Source: Amycolatopsis oliviviridis
GTDB lineage: Bacteria > Actinomycetota > Actinomycetes > Mycobacteriales > Pseudonocardiaceae
Assembly (NCBI RefSeq): GCF_014654365.1
Contig: NZ_BNAY01000006.1
Span: 55,702 to 119,701 of the forward strand
Reading direction: 5' to 3'
Length of the DNA stretch: 64,000 nt
The notes beneath the pieces were generated by a model. That model ran no database searches, was not told the origin of the DNA, and saw only the letters and a list, made by a program, of their open reading frames with translations. Positions 1-7,764 of this stretch are shown in pieces. The translations under genes and the position numbers were made by a program. Position 1 is the first letter of the stretch, and each line of letters begins with the position of its first letter.

Positions 1-21
1 CGAAGCACCCGGCCGCAAGGG

Positions 22-69
22 GGTCGTGAGTGGCGTTTCGGGTTCTAACCCGAAACGCCACTCACGACC
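22..69. terminator. Long perfect hairpin, class A
   Basis: Two 23-nt arms (22-44 and 47-69) are perfectly complementary around a 2-nt loop. The outer stem is GGTCGTGAGTGG, shared with the hairpin at 10625-10672; the inner 11 bp differ but still pair. It lies just downstream of the minus-strand LOG gene, so it probably terminates that transcript. No U-tract follows. It is listed as a terminator by position and structure only. Confidence 0.65.
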
Positions 70-85
70 ACCGGCACCCGAAGCC

Positions 86-664
86 TTACTTAGCCCACTT
101 AGGACGCGGAGGAGGCACATAGTCCGCGAAGCCGTCCAGAAGCACCGAAGCGTCCGAGTCGATCGAGAGCATGTCCCGGTACCCCGCCGACAGGAAGCCC
201 TCCGACACCATGTGGTCCGCGAACTTCAGCAGCGGCGCGTAGTACCCGCCGACGTCGACCAGCCCGATCGGCTTCTCGTGCAGCCCGAGCTGGGCCCACG
301 TCCACACCTCGAACAGCTCCTCCAGCGTCCCCGCCCCGCCCGGCAGCGCGAGGAAGCCGTCGGACAGGGCGGCCATCTTCGCCTTCCGCTGGTGCATGTC
401 GGCGACGACGTGCAGTTCGGTCAGGCCGGCGTGCGCGATCTCGACGCTGCCCAGCGCCTCCGGGATCACGCCGATCACCTCGCCGCCCGCGGCCAGCGCG
501 GCGTCCGCGACGACACCCATGGTGCCGACCGAAGCACCGCCGTAGACCAGCCCGATCCCCCGCGAGGCCAGCAGCGTGCCCAACGCCCGCGCCTCGTCCG
601 CGTAGCGCGGGTCGAAGCCCATCGACGAGCCGCAGAAGACGCAAACCCGGCGTGGAGCCGCCAT
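86..664 (-). CDS. LOG family protein (cytokinin riboside 5'-monophosphate phosphoribohydrolase-like)
   Basis: A 192-residue protein of usual LOG length. It shows the Rossmann start VCVFCGSS, a GGASVGTMG loop, the QRKAKM arginine and the family signature PGGAGTLEE near residues 105-113. LOG enzymes cleave nucleoside 5'-monophosphates to base plus ribose 5-phosphate. The bacterial role is often uncertain and the substrate cannot be read here. The ATG at 664 overlaps the stop of the upstream LOG paralogue (TGATG), so the two are probably co-transcribed and translationally coupled. An in-frame upstream extension exists but lies inside the neighbour's coding region and was rejected. Confidence 0.88.
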   Translation of the reverse strand: MAAPRRVCVFCGSSMGFDPRYADEARALGTLLASRGIGLVYGGASVGTMGVVADAALAAGGEVIGVIPEALGSVEIAHAGLTELHVVADMHQRKAKMAALSDGFLALPGGAGTLEELFEVWTWAQLGLHEKPIGLVDVGGYYAPLLKFADHMVSEGFLSAGYRDMLSIDSDASVLLDGFADYVPPPRPKWAK

Positions 665-1449
665 CAGTGGGTGTCCTCCCATGCCTGGTACGAGTCCTGC
701 ACGACCCGGACTGCGTCGTCGATGTCGTCGGTGACGTGCAGCAGGTCGAGGTCCTTTTCGCCGATCTTGCCCTCGGCGAGCAGCGTCTTGGCGATCCAGT
801 CGTACAGGCCGCCCCAGTAGTCGCTGCCGAAGAGCACGACCGGGAACTTCGTGACCTTCTTCGTCTGCACCAGGGTGAGCGCCTCGAACAGCTCGTCGAG
901 TGTGCCGAAGCCGCCGGGCAGGCAGATGAACGCCTGCGAGTACTTGATGAACATCGTCTTGCGGGCGAAGAAGTACCGGAAGTTGACGCCGAGGTCGACC
1001 CACGGGTTCAGGCCCTGCTCGAACGGCAGCTCGATGCCGAGGCCGACGGAGAAGCCGCCCGCCTCGTTGGCGCCGCGGTTGACCGCTTCCATCGCGCCGG
1101 GGCCGCCACCGGTCATCACGGCGAAGCCCGCGTTCGCGAGGGCGCCGCCGATCTTGCGGCCGAGTTCGTACTCGGGGTGGTCCCGTTTGGTCCGTGCCGA
1201 ACCGAACACCGTCACCGCGCGCGGCACCTCGGCCAGCGCGCCGAAGCCCTCGACGAACTCCGCCTGGATCCGCAGCACCCGCCACGGGTCGGTGTGCACC
1301 CAGTCGCTCGGCCCCCGCGAGTCCAGCAGGCGCTGGTCGGTGGTGCTGCCCTGGTCACGGCGATCCCGCCGCAGCACGACCGGGCCCTTGTGGCGCTCGA
1401 TCGGACGTTCCGGGTACTGGCCGTCGGGGAACTCGCTTGTCTCACTCAC
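664..1449 (-). CDS. LOG family protein, long type (TIGR00730)
   Basis: A 261-residue Rossmann-fold protein. An N-terminal extension of about 75 residues precedes the core. The core carries VFGSART, the nucleotide loop MTGGGPGAMEAVNRGA and the signature CLPGGFGTLDELFE, so it is the longer type of LOG/lysine-decarboxylase-like protein. The start is GTG at 1449; no better RBS-linked start is visible. It is the first gene of a two-gene operon with the shorter LOG gene, joined by a 1-nt stop/start overlap. Having two divergent paralogues in tandem is common in actinobacteria. The substrate is unknown. Confidence 0.85.
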   Translation of the reverse strand: MSETSEFPDGQYPERPIERHKGPVVLRRDRRDQGSTTDQRLLDSRGPSDWVHTDPWRVLRIQAEFVEGFGALAEVPRAVTVFGSARTKRDHPEYELGRKIGGALANAGFAVMTGGGPGAMEAVNRGANEAGGFSVGLGIELPFEQGLNPWVDLGVNFRYFFARKTMFIKYSQAFICLPGGFGTLDELFEALTLVQTKKVTKFPVVLFGSDYWGGLYDWIAKTLLAEGKIGEKDLDLLHVTDDIDDAVRVVQDSYQAWEDTH

Positions 1450-1524
1450 CCCGCCAAGACTACGACGTCGTCACCGTCCGGAGCGGCAGCATCGCCGCGA
1501 ACAGGAGTTGTCGGGTACGCGAAC

Positions 1525-1554
1525 GCGGGGCCCGCCCGGACAGGCGGGCCCCGC
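1525..1554 (-). terminator. GC-rich hairpin after the GH9 gene
   Basis: A perfect 12-bp stem (1525-1536 with 1543-1554) with a 6-nt loop starts 9 bases past the GH9 stop codon. It fits an intrinsic terminator insulating the LOG operon from the GH9 gene. There is no clear T-run. Confidence 0.7.
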
Positions 1555-1562
1555 GATCCCGG

Positions 1563-3425
1563 TCAGGAACGTCCGGCCAGGGAGAACGCGAGCATCGCCG
1601 TCGAGGTGAAGTCGATGGCGGGCTCGTTGCTCGGCCATGAGGCCAGGTCGTCGGTATAGCGGGACTCGGTGGTGTCGAAGGCGTCGTACGGCTTCGTGCA
1701 CTCCTTCGCCCCGGCAGGGAACGGCAGGTCCGCGAAGTGCTCAGCCCCGTTCGGTCCATTCACGACCGCGCCGTAGAGCACCTTCTCCTCACCCGCGAGG
1801 TTGGCCGCCTGGTGGTGCGGGCACTTCGGCGACGTCGTGCCGACACCGACGACCAGCGAGATTCCCCACGCGTTCGCGCCGAGGGTGAAGTTCCGCTGCT
1901 GCGAGCCGAACGCCGCGTACCGCCGGTCGCCGGTCACGTCCGCGTACAGCCGCTCGGTCGCGGCGAACCCGAAACTCTTGCTGGCGGCGTCGAAGTCCTT
2001 GACCGACACGGCCGTCCGGAAAGGACTCTGAGCCGCGCTCGCGACCCCTTCGTCGAGCTGACGCCGGAGGTCACCGATCAGTTCTTTCGGGCCGAGCGCG
2101 GCACCCGGGACGCCGTGCCGCAGGAGCTTCGCCAGTTCGGCGTGCGCCAGCGCGCTGGTGTCGTACAGGTTGAGCGTGCTCTTCTCTTCGAGGTCGATGT
2201 ACGCCTTCGCCCAGCGCGCCGCCTGCCTCGTCCATTCGCCTGCCCGCGGGTCCCGCAAGGCCTTGCCCGCCAGGGCGAGCTGCGTCGCGCCGAGTTCCAT
2301 GTCGTCCCGCCAGGACGATTCCGGGTAGTACGCGTGCGGGAAGGCGGTGACCAGTTCGCCGACGTTCTCGGTCTTGGCCTGCGCGAAGACCGAGGCGGCC
2401 TCGGCGAGGTACTTCCTTGCCAGCGCGGGGTTCCGCTTCGCCTCGACCTGCGCGCCGAGTGCGAACGCCGCGGCGACGCGACCGGCGAGGTTCGGGCTGA
2501 GCGCCGAGCCGCCGGGGTTCGCCGGAAACACCGGACGATGCTTGACGAAGTACTTGGGATCACCGGGTTTCACGTCGAGCGCGTCGTCGTCGTGCGGGTT
2601 GCGCCAGACGTCGTGGTCGCCGAGGAAGCCGAACTTGTCGCTGCCCGTCCCGATCCCGACCTGGGCGTAGAGCGTCTTGCTCCGCTGGTCCCACATCTTG
2701 TCGAGCCAGTCGAGGCCGAGCTTGACCTCCTTGGCCAGCACCGGGTCGTAGCCCTCGCGGAGCACGTAACCCAGTTCCGCCAGCGAATACGCCGTGTTCG
2801 AGGTGAACTTGACGAAGTCGCCCGCGTCGACCCAGCCGCCTTCGACGTCGACCGGCCCGCCGATCGGCTTCAGCGGTTCGGCGATCTCGTCGCCGCCCTC
2901 GCCCACGAACACCGGCCAGTCGTAGACCGTGGCTTGTTTGTCGGCCAGATGCGAGGGTTTGCGGCCGAGCCTGCCGGGGATGACGTCGTCGCCGTCGCGC
3001 TGCGCCTGGAAGAACTCGTTGGTGGCGCGGACGAGCGGCGTGAACAGCCGGTCCTTGGTGTCCACCCGGAACGTCGGCGACGTCGCCGTGGTCTCGCCGC
3101 TGACCACGATCCGGTACTTGCCCGGCAGCCAGACCTTCGACAGGTCGAGCTGGTACACCGCCGGATACTTCGCGTTCCACGCGCCGAGCGAGGTGCCGGT
3201 CCGTCCACGGTGGACGGTCCGGCCGCGTTCGTCGACCACCGAGAACGAGCCCGGCGCGCTGGACAGGAGGTAGGCGTACTTGGTTTCGGTGATGCCGTAG
3301 CCGACCTGGTCGACCCGGACCTCACCCTGAACCGCCGCCGCGGCCGAAACCGCCGGAACCGTCAAACCCCCGAGGACCAGTGCCGTAACCGCGGCCACCG
3401 CCCGGGACCAGGAACTCACCATCAT
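1563..3425 (-). CDS. Secreted glycoside hydrolase family 9 protein with N-terminal Ig-like domain
   Basis: A 620-residue secreted enzyme. A signal peptide (about residues 1-33, ending VPAVSAAAA) is followed by a CelD-type Ig-like domain (about 35-125) and a GH9 catalytic domain. The nucleophile/base segment GGWVDAGDFVKF and the C-terminal acid segment SNEPAIDFTSTAML are present. GH9 enzymes hydrolyse beta-1,4-glucans; some members act on glucosamine oligomers, and the substrate is not decided by sequence. The start is ATG 3425, preceded by GGGCGAGG at a suitable distance; a TTG 15 bases upstream overlaps that RBS. The upstream palindrome at 3449-3457 may control it. Confidence 0.86.
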   Translation of the reverse strand: MMVSSWSRAVAAVTALVLGGLTVPAVSAAAAVQGEVRVDQVGYGITETKYAYLLSSAPGSFSVVDERGRTVHRGRTGTSLGAWNAKYPAVYQLDLSKVWLPGKYRIVVSGETTATSPTFRVDTKDRLFTPLVRATNEFFQAQRDGDDVIPGRLGRKPSHLADKQATVYDWPVFVGEGGDEIAEPLKPIGGPVDVEGGWVDAGDFVKFTSNTAYSLAELGYVLREGYDPVLAKEVKLGLDWLDKMWDQRSKTLYAQVGIGTGSDKFGFLGDHDVWRNPHDDDALDVKPGDPKYFVKHRPVFPANPGGSALSPNLAGRVAAAFALGAQVEAKRNPALARKYLAEAASVFAQAKTENVGELVTAFPHAYYPESSWRDDMELGATQLALAGKALRDPRAGEWTRQAARWAKAYIDLEEKSTLNLYDTSALAHAELAKLLRHGVPGAALGPKELIGDLRRQLDEGVASAAQSPFRTAVSVKDFDAASKSFGFAATERLYADVTGDRRYAAFGSQQRNFTLGANAWGISLVVGVGTTSPKCPHHQAANLAGEEKVLYGAVVNGPNGAEHFADLPFPAGAKECTKPYDAFDTTESRYTDDLASWPSNEPAIDFTSTAMLAFSLAGRS

Positions 3426-3448
3426 CGGCGCCTCGCCCAATTAGTTAA

Positions 3449-3457
3449 GAAAGTTTC
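3449..3457. promoter_or_regulatory. GAAAGTTTC palindrome upstream of GH9
   Basis: GAAAGTTTC is a 9-bp inverted repeat within a short AT-rich island (TTAGTTAAGAAAGTTTCC), 24 bases upstream of the GH9 start codon. It resembles the operator core described for CsnR, a ROK-family repressor of Streptomyces chitosanase genes. That assignment is from memory of the family and is unproven here. It would link the hydrolase to glucosamine-oligomer induction. Confidence 0.4.
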
Positions 3458-3566
3458 CTTTTTATGGCGCAAGACGCTAGCCCCCGGGACCCGCCCAGTC
3501 AATATGTCCGATTCGCCGGGAGAAAGTCACAGGGTTGAGGCCGTTGTCAGCGGGTATCCCACCGGG

Positions 3567-3776
3567 ATGACCACGACCTGGCATGAGCGCATGACCGGCT
3601 GGCACAAGTCGAGCCACACCCACTGGGAAGAGAACGCCTGCGTCGAAGTCGGCACCGACGGCACCCTCGTCGGCATCCGCGACACCAAGCAACGCGAACT
3701 CCCGGCCGAGGTCAGGCCGGTTCTCGTGGTCCCGGCGCCGGGTTTCACCGCATTGCTCACCCACTTGTCCCGCTGA
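3567..3776 (+). CDS. DUF397 domain protein
   Basis: A 69-residue protein with the DUF397 pattern: Trp-His-Lys-Ser-Ser near the N-terminus, CVEV, an IRDTK segment and a hydrophobic end. DUF397 proteins usually pair with XRE regulators and are thought to modulate them, sometimes acting as the antitoxin-like partner. Here an XRE-TPR gene starts 38 bases downstream on the same strand, which supports that pairing. The start is uncertain: ATG 3567 is used, but ATG 3591 gives a protein starting closer to the domain. Neither has a strong RBS. Confidence 0.72.
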   Translation: MTTTWHERMTGWHKSSHTHWEENACVEVGTDGTLVGIRDTKQRELPAEVRPVLVVPAPGFTALLTHLSR

Positions 3777-3814
3777 CCGGCGGAAACCGCCGGGAAATCG
3801 TCTACCGTGGTCCG

Positions 3815-5137
3815 GTGCCGTCCATGCCGCCCGGGGCAGAACCACTCGGCGCGCGAGTCAGGCGGTTGCGCCGGGCACGCGGGCTGACCCAGCGCGAGCT
3901 CGCCGAGCCCCGCTACGACCGCGGCTTCCTCGCCAAGGTCGAGTCGGGCCGCCGTCTGCCCTCGGACGACGTGGTGTCCCATCTGGCGCGACGGCTCGGG
4001 CTGACCGCGGACGAACTCCGCTTCGGCAGACCGCCGGGCGCCGCCGAAGAACTCACCGGCGCCCTGGAAATCGCCTATCGCCTTTTGCAACAAGGCGGAC
4101 TCGAGACCGCCGAACGCGAATTCACCCGCGTGGAACGGCTCGCGGCGGAGTACCGGCTACCGGAAGTCCAATGCCACGCGCGGTTCTATCTCGGCGAGGT
4201 CCAGTGGCAGCGGTACGACATCCCGTTGGCGGACAAGGGCTTCGCCTACGCGATGGAACTCGCCGGCACCGCCTCGCCCCGGCTGCGCGCGATGATCGTC
4301 AACCGCGTCGCCGCCTGCCGGGCGCTTTCGGGAGACCTGGGCGCGGCGGTCGCGCTCGCCGAGAACGCGCTCGCCGGGCTCCGCGCCGCCGGTCCCGTCG
4401 ATCACGACGCCGAGCTCGCGCTGGTGACCGCGCTGATCCACCCGCTCATCGAAATGGGCGCGCTCCGCCGTGCCCGGCGGGCGGCCGAAGAAGGGCGCCG
4501 CGCCCTCGTTTCCGCCCGACGCAAGGACATCTCCGCGCGGTACCACCGGCAGGCCGCGCAGCTGTGGCAGGCGATCGGCCTGGTCGACCGCGCGGAGAAG
4601 GACCTCTCGCGGGCGCTGCGGCTGTTCACCTCCATCGGTTACGACCGTGACGCCGCCCGGTGCCGCTGGGCGCGGGGTTTCCTGTGGCGCAGGCTGGGCA
4701 AGCTCGACGAGGCACACGCCGAACTGCTGCTCGCGCGCGATCTCCTGGCCAAAGCCGGTTCCCGGGAAGGCGTTCTCGGCGCGACCATCGAACTCGCCGA
4801 CGTCCGCCGTCGGCAAGGGGCACTCGACGAAGCCGCCGAACTCGCCGAGGGGATCCGGCCGCTTCTGGATCGATCCCCCGACATCGAGGCCAGGGCCGAG
4901 GTTCTCCGGTTACTGGGACTCATCGCCCGCGCCCGCGGCGATCTGCCCGGAGCGACCGCGTTGCTCGAAGAAGCCGCCACCGCACAGGAAAATTCCGAAT
5001 TGCTCGGCGCGCTCGTCGCCACCTCTCTGCATTTGGGCGACACGTTGCGCGCTCGCGGATTAATCGAAGAAGCGTCGGAGGCCTATCGCCGCGGCGTGCG
5101 CGCGGCCGCTATGTCCGATTCCGGGCCGTCGGACTGA
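3815..5137 (+). CDS. XRE-family HTH regulator with TPR-like repeats
   Basis: A 440-residue protein. The N-terminal helix-turn-helix (about residues 10-65; LGARVRRLRRARGLTQREL, FLAKVESGRRLPSDD) is followed by a long all-helical region of TPR-like repeats to the C-terminus. This architecture suits a peptide- or protein-responsive DNA-binding regulator; the ligand is unknown. GTG 3815 is used, and ATG 3824 is an equally plausible start. It follows a DUF397 gene. A paralogue with a near-identical HTH (RGLTQRELAEP) lies at 11562-12815. Confidence 0.82.
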   Translation: MPSMPPGAEPLGARVRRLRRARGLTQRELAEPRYDRGFLAKVESGRRLPSDDVVSHLARRLGLTADELRFGRPPGAAEELTGALEIAYRLLQQGGLETAEREFTRVERLAAEYRLPEVQCHARFYLGEVQWQRYDIPLADKGFAYAMELAGTASPRLRAMIVNRVAACRALSGDLGAAVALAENALAGLRAAGPVDHDAELALVTALIHPLIEMGALRRARRAAEEGRRALVSARRKDISARYHRQAAQLWQAIGLVDRAEKDLSRALRLFTSIGYDRDAARCRWARGFLWRRLGKLDEAHAELLLARDLLAKAGSREGVLGATIELADVRRRQGALDEAAELAEGIRPLLDRSPDIEARAEVLRLLGLIARARGDLPGATALLEEAATAQENSELLGALVATSLHLGDTLRARGLIEEASEAYRRGVRAAAMSDSGPSD

Positions 5138-5150
5138 AAACCATACGAAA

Positions 5151-5168
5151 GTCGCTATATATCGCGAC
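5151..5168. terminator. Weak stem-loop after the XRE gene
   Basis: GTCGC and GCGAC pair across an 8-nt AT-rich loop, 13 bases after the XRE stop and just beyond the 3' end of the opposite small ORF. The convergent position suggests a terminator. The stem is only 5 bp. Confidence 0.3.
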
Positions 5169-5292
5169 CGGCGGGAAAATGCTTACTACACAGGGATTTC
5201 ACTTCGCGTGGAATGATCTTCACGTGTGCCGCTAGGCCATCCGGCCCATTGACGCTCCCGGCGAGCAGCTCCTTTACTTCGAACGTGTCCAT
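5155..5292 (-). CDS. Small 45-residue protein of unknown function
   Basis: A short ORF (MDTFEVKELLAGSVNGPDGL to the end AGRDI) with one cysteine, mixed charge and no signal peptide or membrane segment. It is supported by a good RBS, GGAG 8 nt upstream of ATG 5292. That GGAG sits at the centre of the inverted repeat at 5295-5312. It lies between the XRE gene and the divergent M4 protease gene. I do not recognise a family. A peptide partner of the adjacent XRE-TPR protein is a speculative possibility. Confidence 0.5.
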   Translation of the reverse strand: MDTFEVKELLAGSVNGPDGLAAHVKIIPREVKSLCSKHFPAGRDI

Positions 5293-5294
5293 CG

Positions 5295-5312
5295 AGATAA
5301 CTCCAGTTATCT
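5295..5312. promoter_or_regulatory. Inverted repeat enclosing an RBS
   Basis: AGATAACT-CC-AGTTATCT is an 18-bp perfect inverted repeat with 8-bp arms. On the minus strand its centre supplies the GGAG ribosome-binding site of the 45-codon ORF. It could be an operator, or an mRNA hairpin controlling access to the RBS. Confidence 0.55.
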
Positions 5313-5417
5313 GAACGGACACGCATCCCCGTCCCCCGCCGTGCTCCCGACCCGGTCGAATTCCCCGCCGCGCCAGTGGCCGTGCCGGGTACACGGTCCT
5401 GCCCATGGAAGGTTCCC

Positions 5418-7682
5418 ATGACCGTTCAGCGAGGGCTCAGAACAGGGTTGGCGGCTGTCGCCGGCCTTGCCCTGAGCATGACGTTCCCGGCGATCCCGGC
5501 GAACGCGACCACCGCCACCATCCAGCCCGCGAGCCCCGACGCGGTGGCCGCGAGCGCGGCCGACCAGGCCGCCGCGGCTGGTGTAGACCACTTGCGGAAA
5601 GGTCCGCAGGAGGGTTTCCACCGGGTCGGGATGACACCGGGTGGCGGAGGCCTCTTCTACGCCGCTTACGAACGAACCTACCGTGGCCTGCCGGTCGTCG
5701 GCGGGGACGCGGTGGTGGTGGCCGACGGCGCCGGGCGCGTCCGCGGCACCAGCGCCGCGGAGACCGCGGCGATCTCGGTCGACACCAAGGCCAAGATCTC
5801 CGCGGCGAAGGCGACCGAGGTCGCCCGCGGCCAGCTGTCCAAAGTAGACAGTGTCGTGGCGCCGAAGCTCGTCGTGCTCGCGGGGAACTCCCCCAAGCTC
5901 GCCTACGAGGTCGTCGTCGCGGGCACCAAGGCCGCCGCGCCGAGCAACCTGCACGTCTTCGTGGACGGCGCCACCGGGGCGATCCTCGACACCCGTGACG
6001 ACGTCAAGATGTCCAACATCCCGGCCGCCACGAAGGCCACGTCGAACGACGTCAGCACGCTGGGCGCCGGGAACAGCTACTACGTCGGCAACGTCACCAT
6101 CGACACGACGAACTCCGGCGGCACGTACACCATGCGCGACCCGCAGCGCAGCAACATCAGCTGTGCCCGCCAGAACGGCTCGCCCTACAGCGGACCGGAC
6201 GACAACTGGGGCAACGGCTCCGGCACCGACCTGGAAACCGCCTGTGTCGACACGCTCTTCGGCGTCCAGACCGAGTGGAAGATGCTGAGCGAATGGCTCG
6301 GCCGCAACGGCATCAACGGCAACGGCGGCGGCTTCCCCGCCTACGTCGGCCTCAACCAGGTCAACGCCTACTGGAACGGTTCCTCGACCACCTTCGGGCA
6401 CTCGCAGGACAACCAGCGCCAGGCCACCCCGATGGACGTCGTCGCGCACGAGTACGGCCACGCCATCTTCCAGACCACGCCGGGCGGCGCGGGCAGCGGC
6501 AACGAGAACGGCGGCCTCAACGAGTCCACCGGTGACATCTTCGGTGCCATCACCGAGCACTACGCCAACAACGCCAAGGACCGTCCGGACTACGACGTCG
6601 GCGAGGGCGTGAACCTGGTCGGCCAGGGCCCGATCCGCTACATGAACCAGCCGAGCCGGATCTCGGGCAACCCGAACTGCTACTCGTCGTCCATTCCGAA
6701 CACCGAGGTGCACGCGGCCGCGGGCCCGCAGAACCACTGGTTCTACCTGCTGGCCGAGGGCACCGCGCCGGTCGGCAAGCCTGCCAGCCCGACCTGCAAC
6801 AACACTTCGATCACCGGTATCGGCATCCAGAAGGCCGCGAAGATCTTCTACAACGGCCTGCTGAAGAAGACCTCCAGCTGGAACCACAAGGCCGCCCGCA
6901 AGGCGACCCTGGAGGCGGCGCTCGCGCTGTACCCCGGTTCCTGCACCGAGTTCAACACCACCAAGGCGGCGTGGGAAGGCATCAGTGTCACCGCGGCGAC
7001 CGGTGAGCCGACCCAGTGCACGCCGTCCGGCCCCGACTTCTCGGTCGGCGTCACCCCGGCGTCGGGCACCGTCAAGCCCGGCGAATCGGCGACCGTCACG
7101 GTGAACACCGCGACCGTCAACGGTGCCGCCCAGTCCGTCGCGCTCAGCGCGAGCGGCCTCCCCGCCGGGGCGACCGCGACGTTCAACCCGGAGTCCGTGC
7201 AGTCCGGTGCCTCCTCGACGCTCACCATCGCGACGTCGGCGAGCACCCCTGACGGCACCAGCACGATCACGGTGACCGGTACCGCGGCCAGCGGCTCGCA
7301 CACCGCGCAGTACACGCTGACCGTCGGCACCAGCAGCAACATCCGGACGTTCACCAACGACACCGACTACGCCATCAACGACTACGGCACGGTGAACAGC
7401 CCGATCAGCTCGACCGCGACCGGCAACGCCGTGTCCCCGGTGAAGCTGACGGTCACCGGCACGCACACCTGCATCGAGGACCTCCGGATCAGCCTGAAGG
7501 CCCCCGACGGCAGCTCGTACTCGGTCAAGGCCACCGGTTCCCTGCCCTGCACCCAGTTCGGCACCAAGACCTACTCGGTCCCGGTGACGAACGAAGTCGC
7601 GGCGGGCACCTGGACGCTCGTGGTCTACGACGCCTACTCCGGTGACACCGGCAAGCTCGACAGCTGGTCGATCACCGTCTAG
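5418..7682 (+). CDS. Secreted thermolysin-like M4 metalloprotease with Ig-like and P domains
   Basis: A 754-residue preproprotein: signal peptide (about 1-32), FTP/PepSY-type propeptide to about 195, M4 catalytic domain, Ig-like domain (about 535-635), and a C-terminal proprotein-convertase P domain. Zinc and catalytic residues are visible as VVAHEYGHAIF, the downstream ligand in GGLNESTGDIFG, and the catalytic-His region HAAAGPQNHWFY. ATG 5418 is chosen because GGAAGG precedes it by 5 nt; the 14-codon upstream extension lacks an RBS. The last ~215 residues are closely copied in the next gene. The product is expected to be an extracellular broad-specificity protease. Confidence 0.93.
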   Translation: MTVQRGLRTGLAAVAGLALSMTFPAIPANATTATIQPASPDAVAASAADQAAAAGVDHLRKGPQEGFHRVGMTPGGGGLFYAAYERTYRGLPVVGGDAVVVADGAGRVRGTSAAETAAISVDTKAKISAAKATEVARGQLSKVDSVVAPKLVVLAGNSPKLAYEVVVAGTKAAAPSNLHVFVDGATGAILDTRDDVKMSNIPAATKATSNDVSTLGAGNSYYVGNVTIDTTNSGGTYTMRDPQRSNISCARQNGSPYSGPDDNWGNGSGTDLETACVDTLFGVQTEWKMLSEWLGRNGINGNGGGFPAYVGLNQVNAYWNGSSTTFGHSQDNQRQATPMDVVAHEYGHAIFQTTPGGAGSGNENGGLNESTGDIFGAITEHYANNAKDRPDYDVGEGVNLVGQGPIRYMNQPSRISGNPNCYSSSIPNTEVHAAAGPQNHWFYLLAEGTAPVGKPASPTCNNTSITGIGIQKAAKIFYNGLLKKTSSWNHKAARKATLEAALALYPGSCTEFNTTKAAWEGISVTAATGEPTQCTPSGPDFSVGVTPASGTVKPGESATVTVNTATVNGAAQSVALSASGLPAGATATFNPESVQSGASSTLTIATSASTPDGTSTITVTGTAASGSHTAQYTLTVGTSSNIRTFTNDTDYAINDYGTVNSPISSTATGNAVSPVKLTVTGTHTCIEDLRISLKAPDGSSYSVKATGSLPCTQFGTKTYSVPVTNEVAAGTWTLVVYDAYSGDTGKLDSWSITV

Positions 7683-7696
7683 CTCCCCTCGCAGGC

Positions 7697-7733
7697 GAAG
7701 GACTCCTGCCCCCGCCGGGGGCAGGAGTCCTTC
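7697..7733 (+). terminator. Hairpin between the M4 and M28 genes
   Basis: A perfect 17-bp stem (7697-7713 with 7717-7733) with a 3-nt loop follows the M4 stop by 14 bases. It probably terminates or attenuates read-through into the M28 gene, which starts 32 bases later with its own strong RBS. Confidence 0.75.
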
Positions 7734-7764
7734 CGCAAATCCCGTCAAGGAAGGAAACCCCGGC

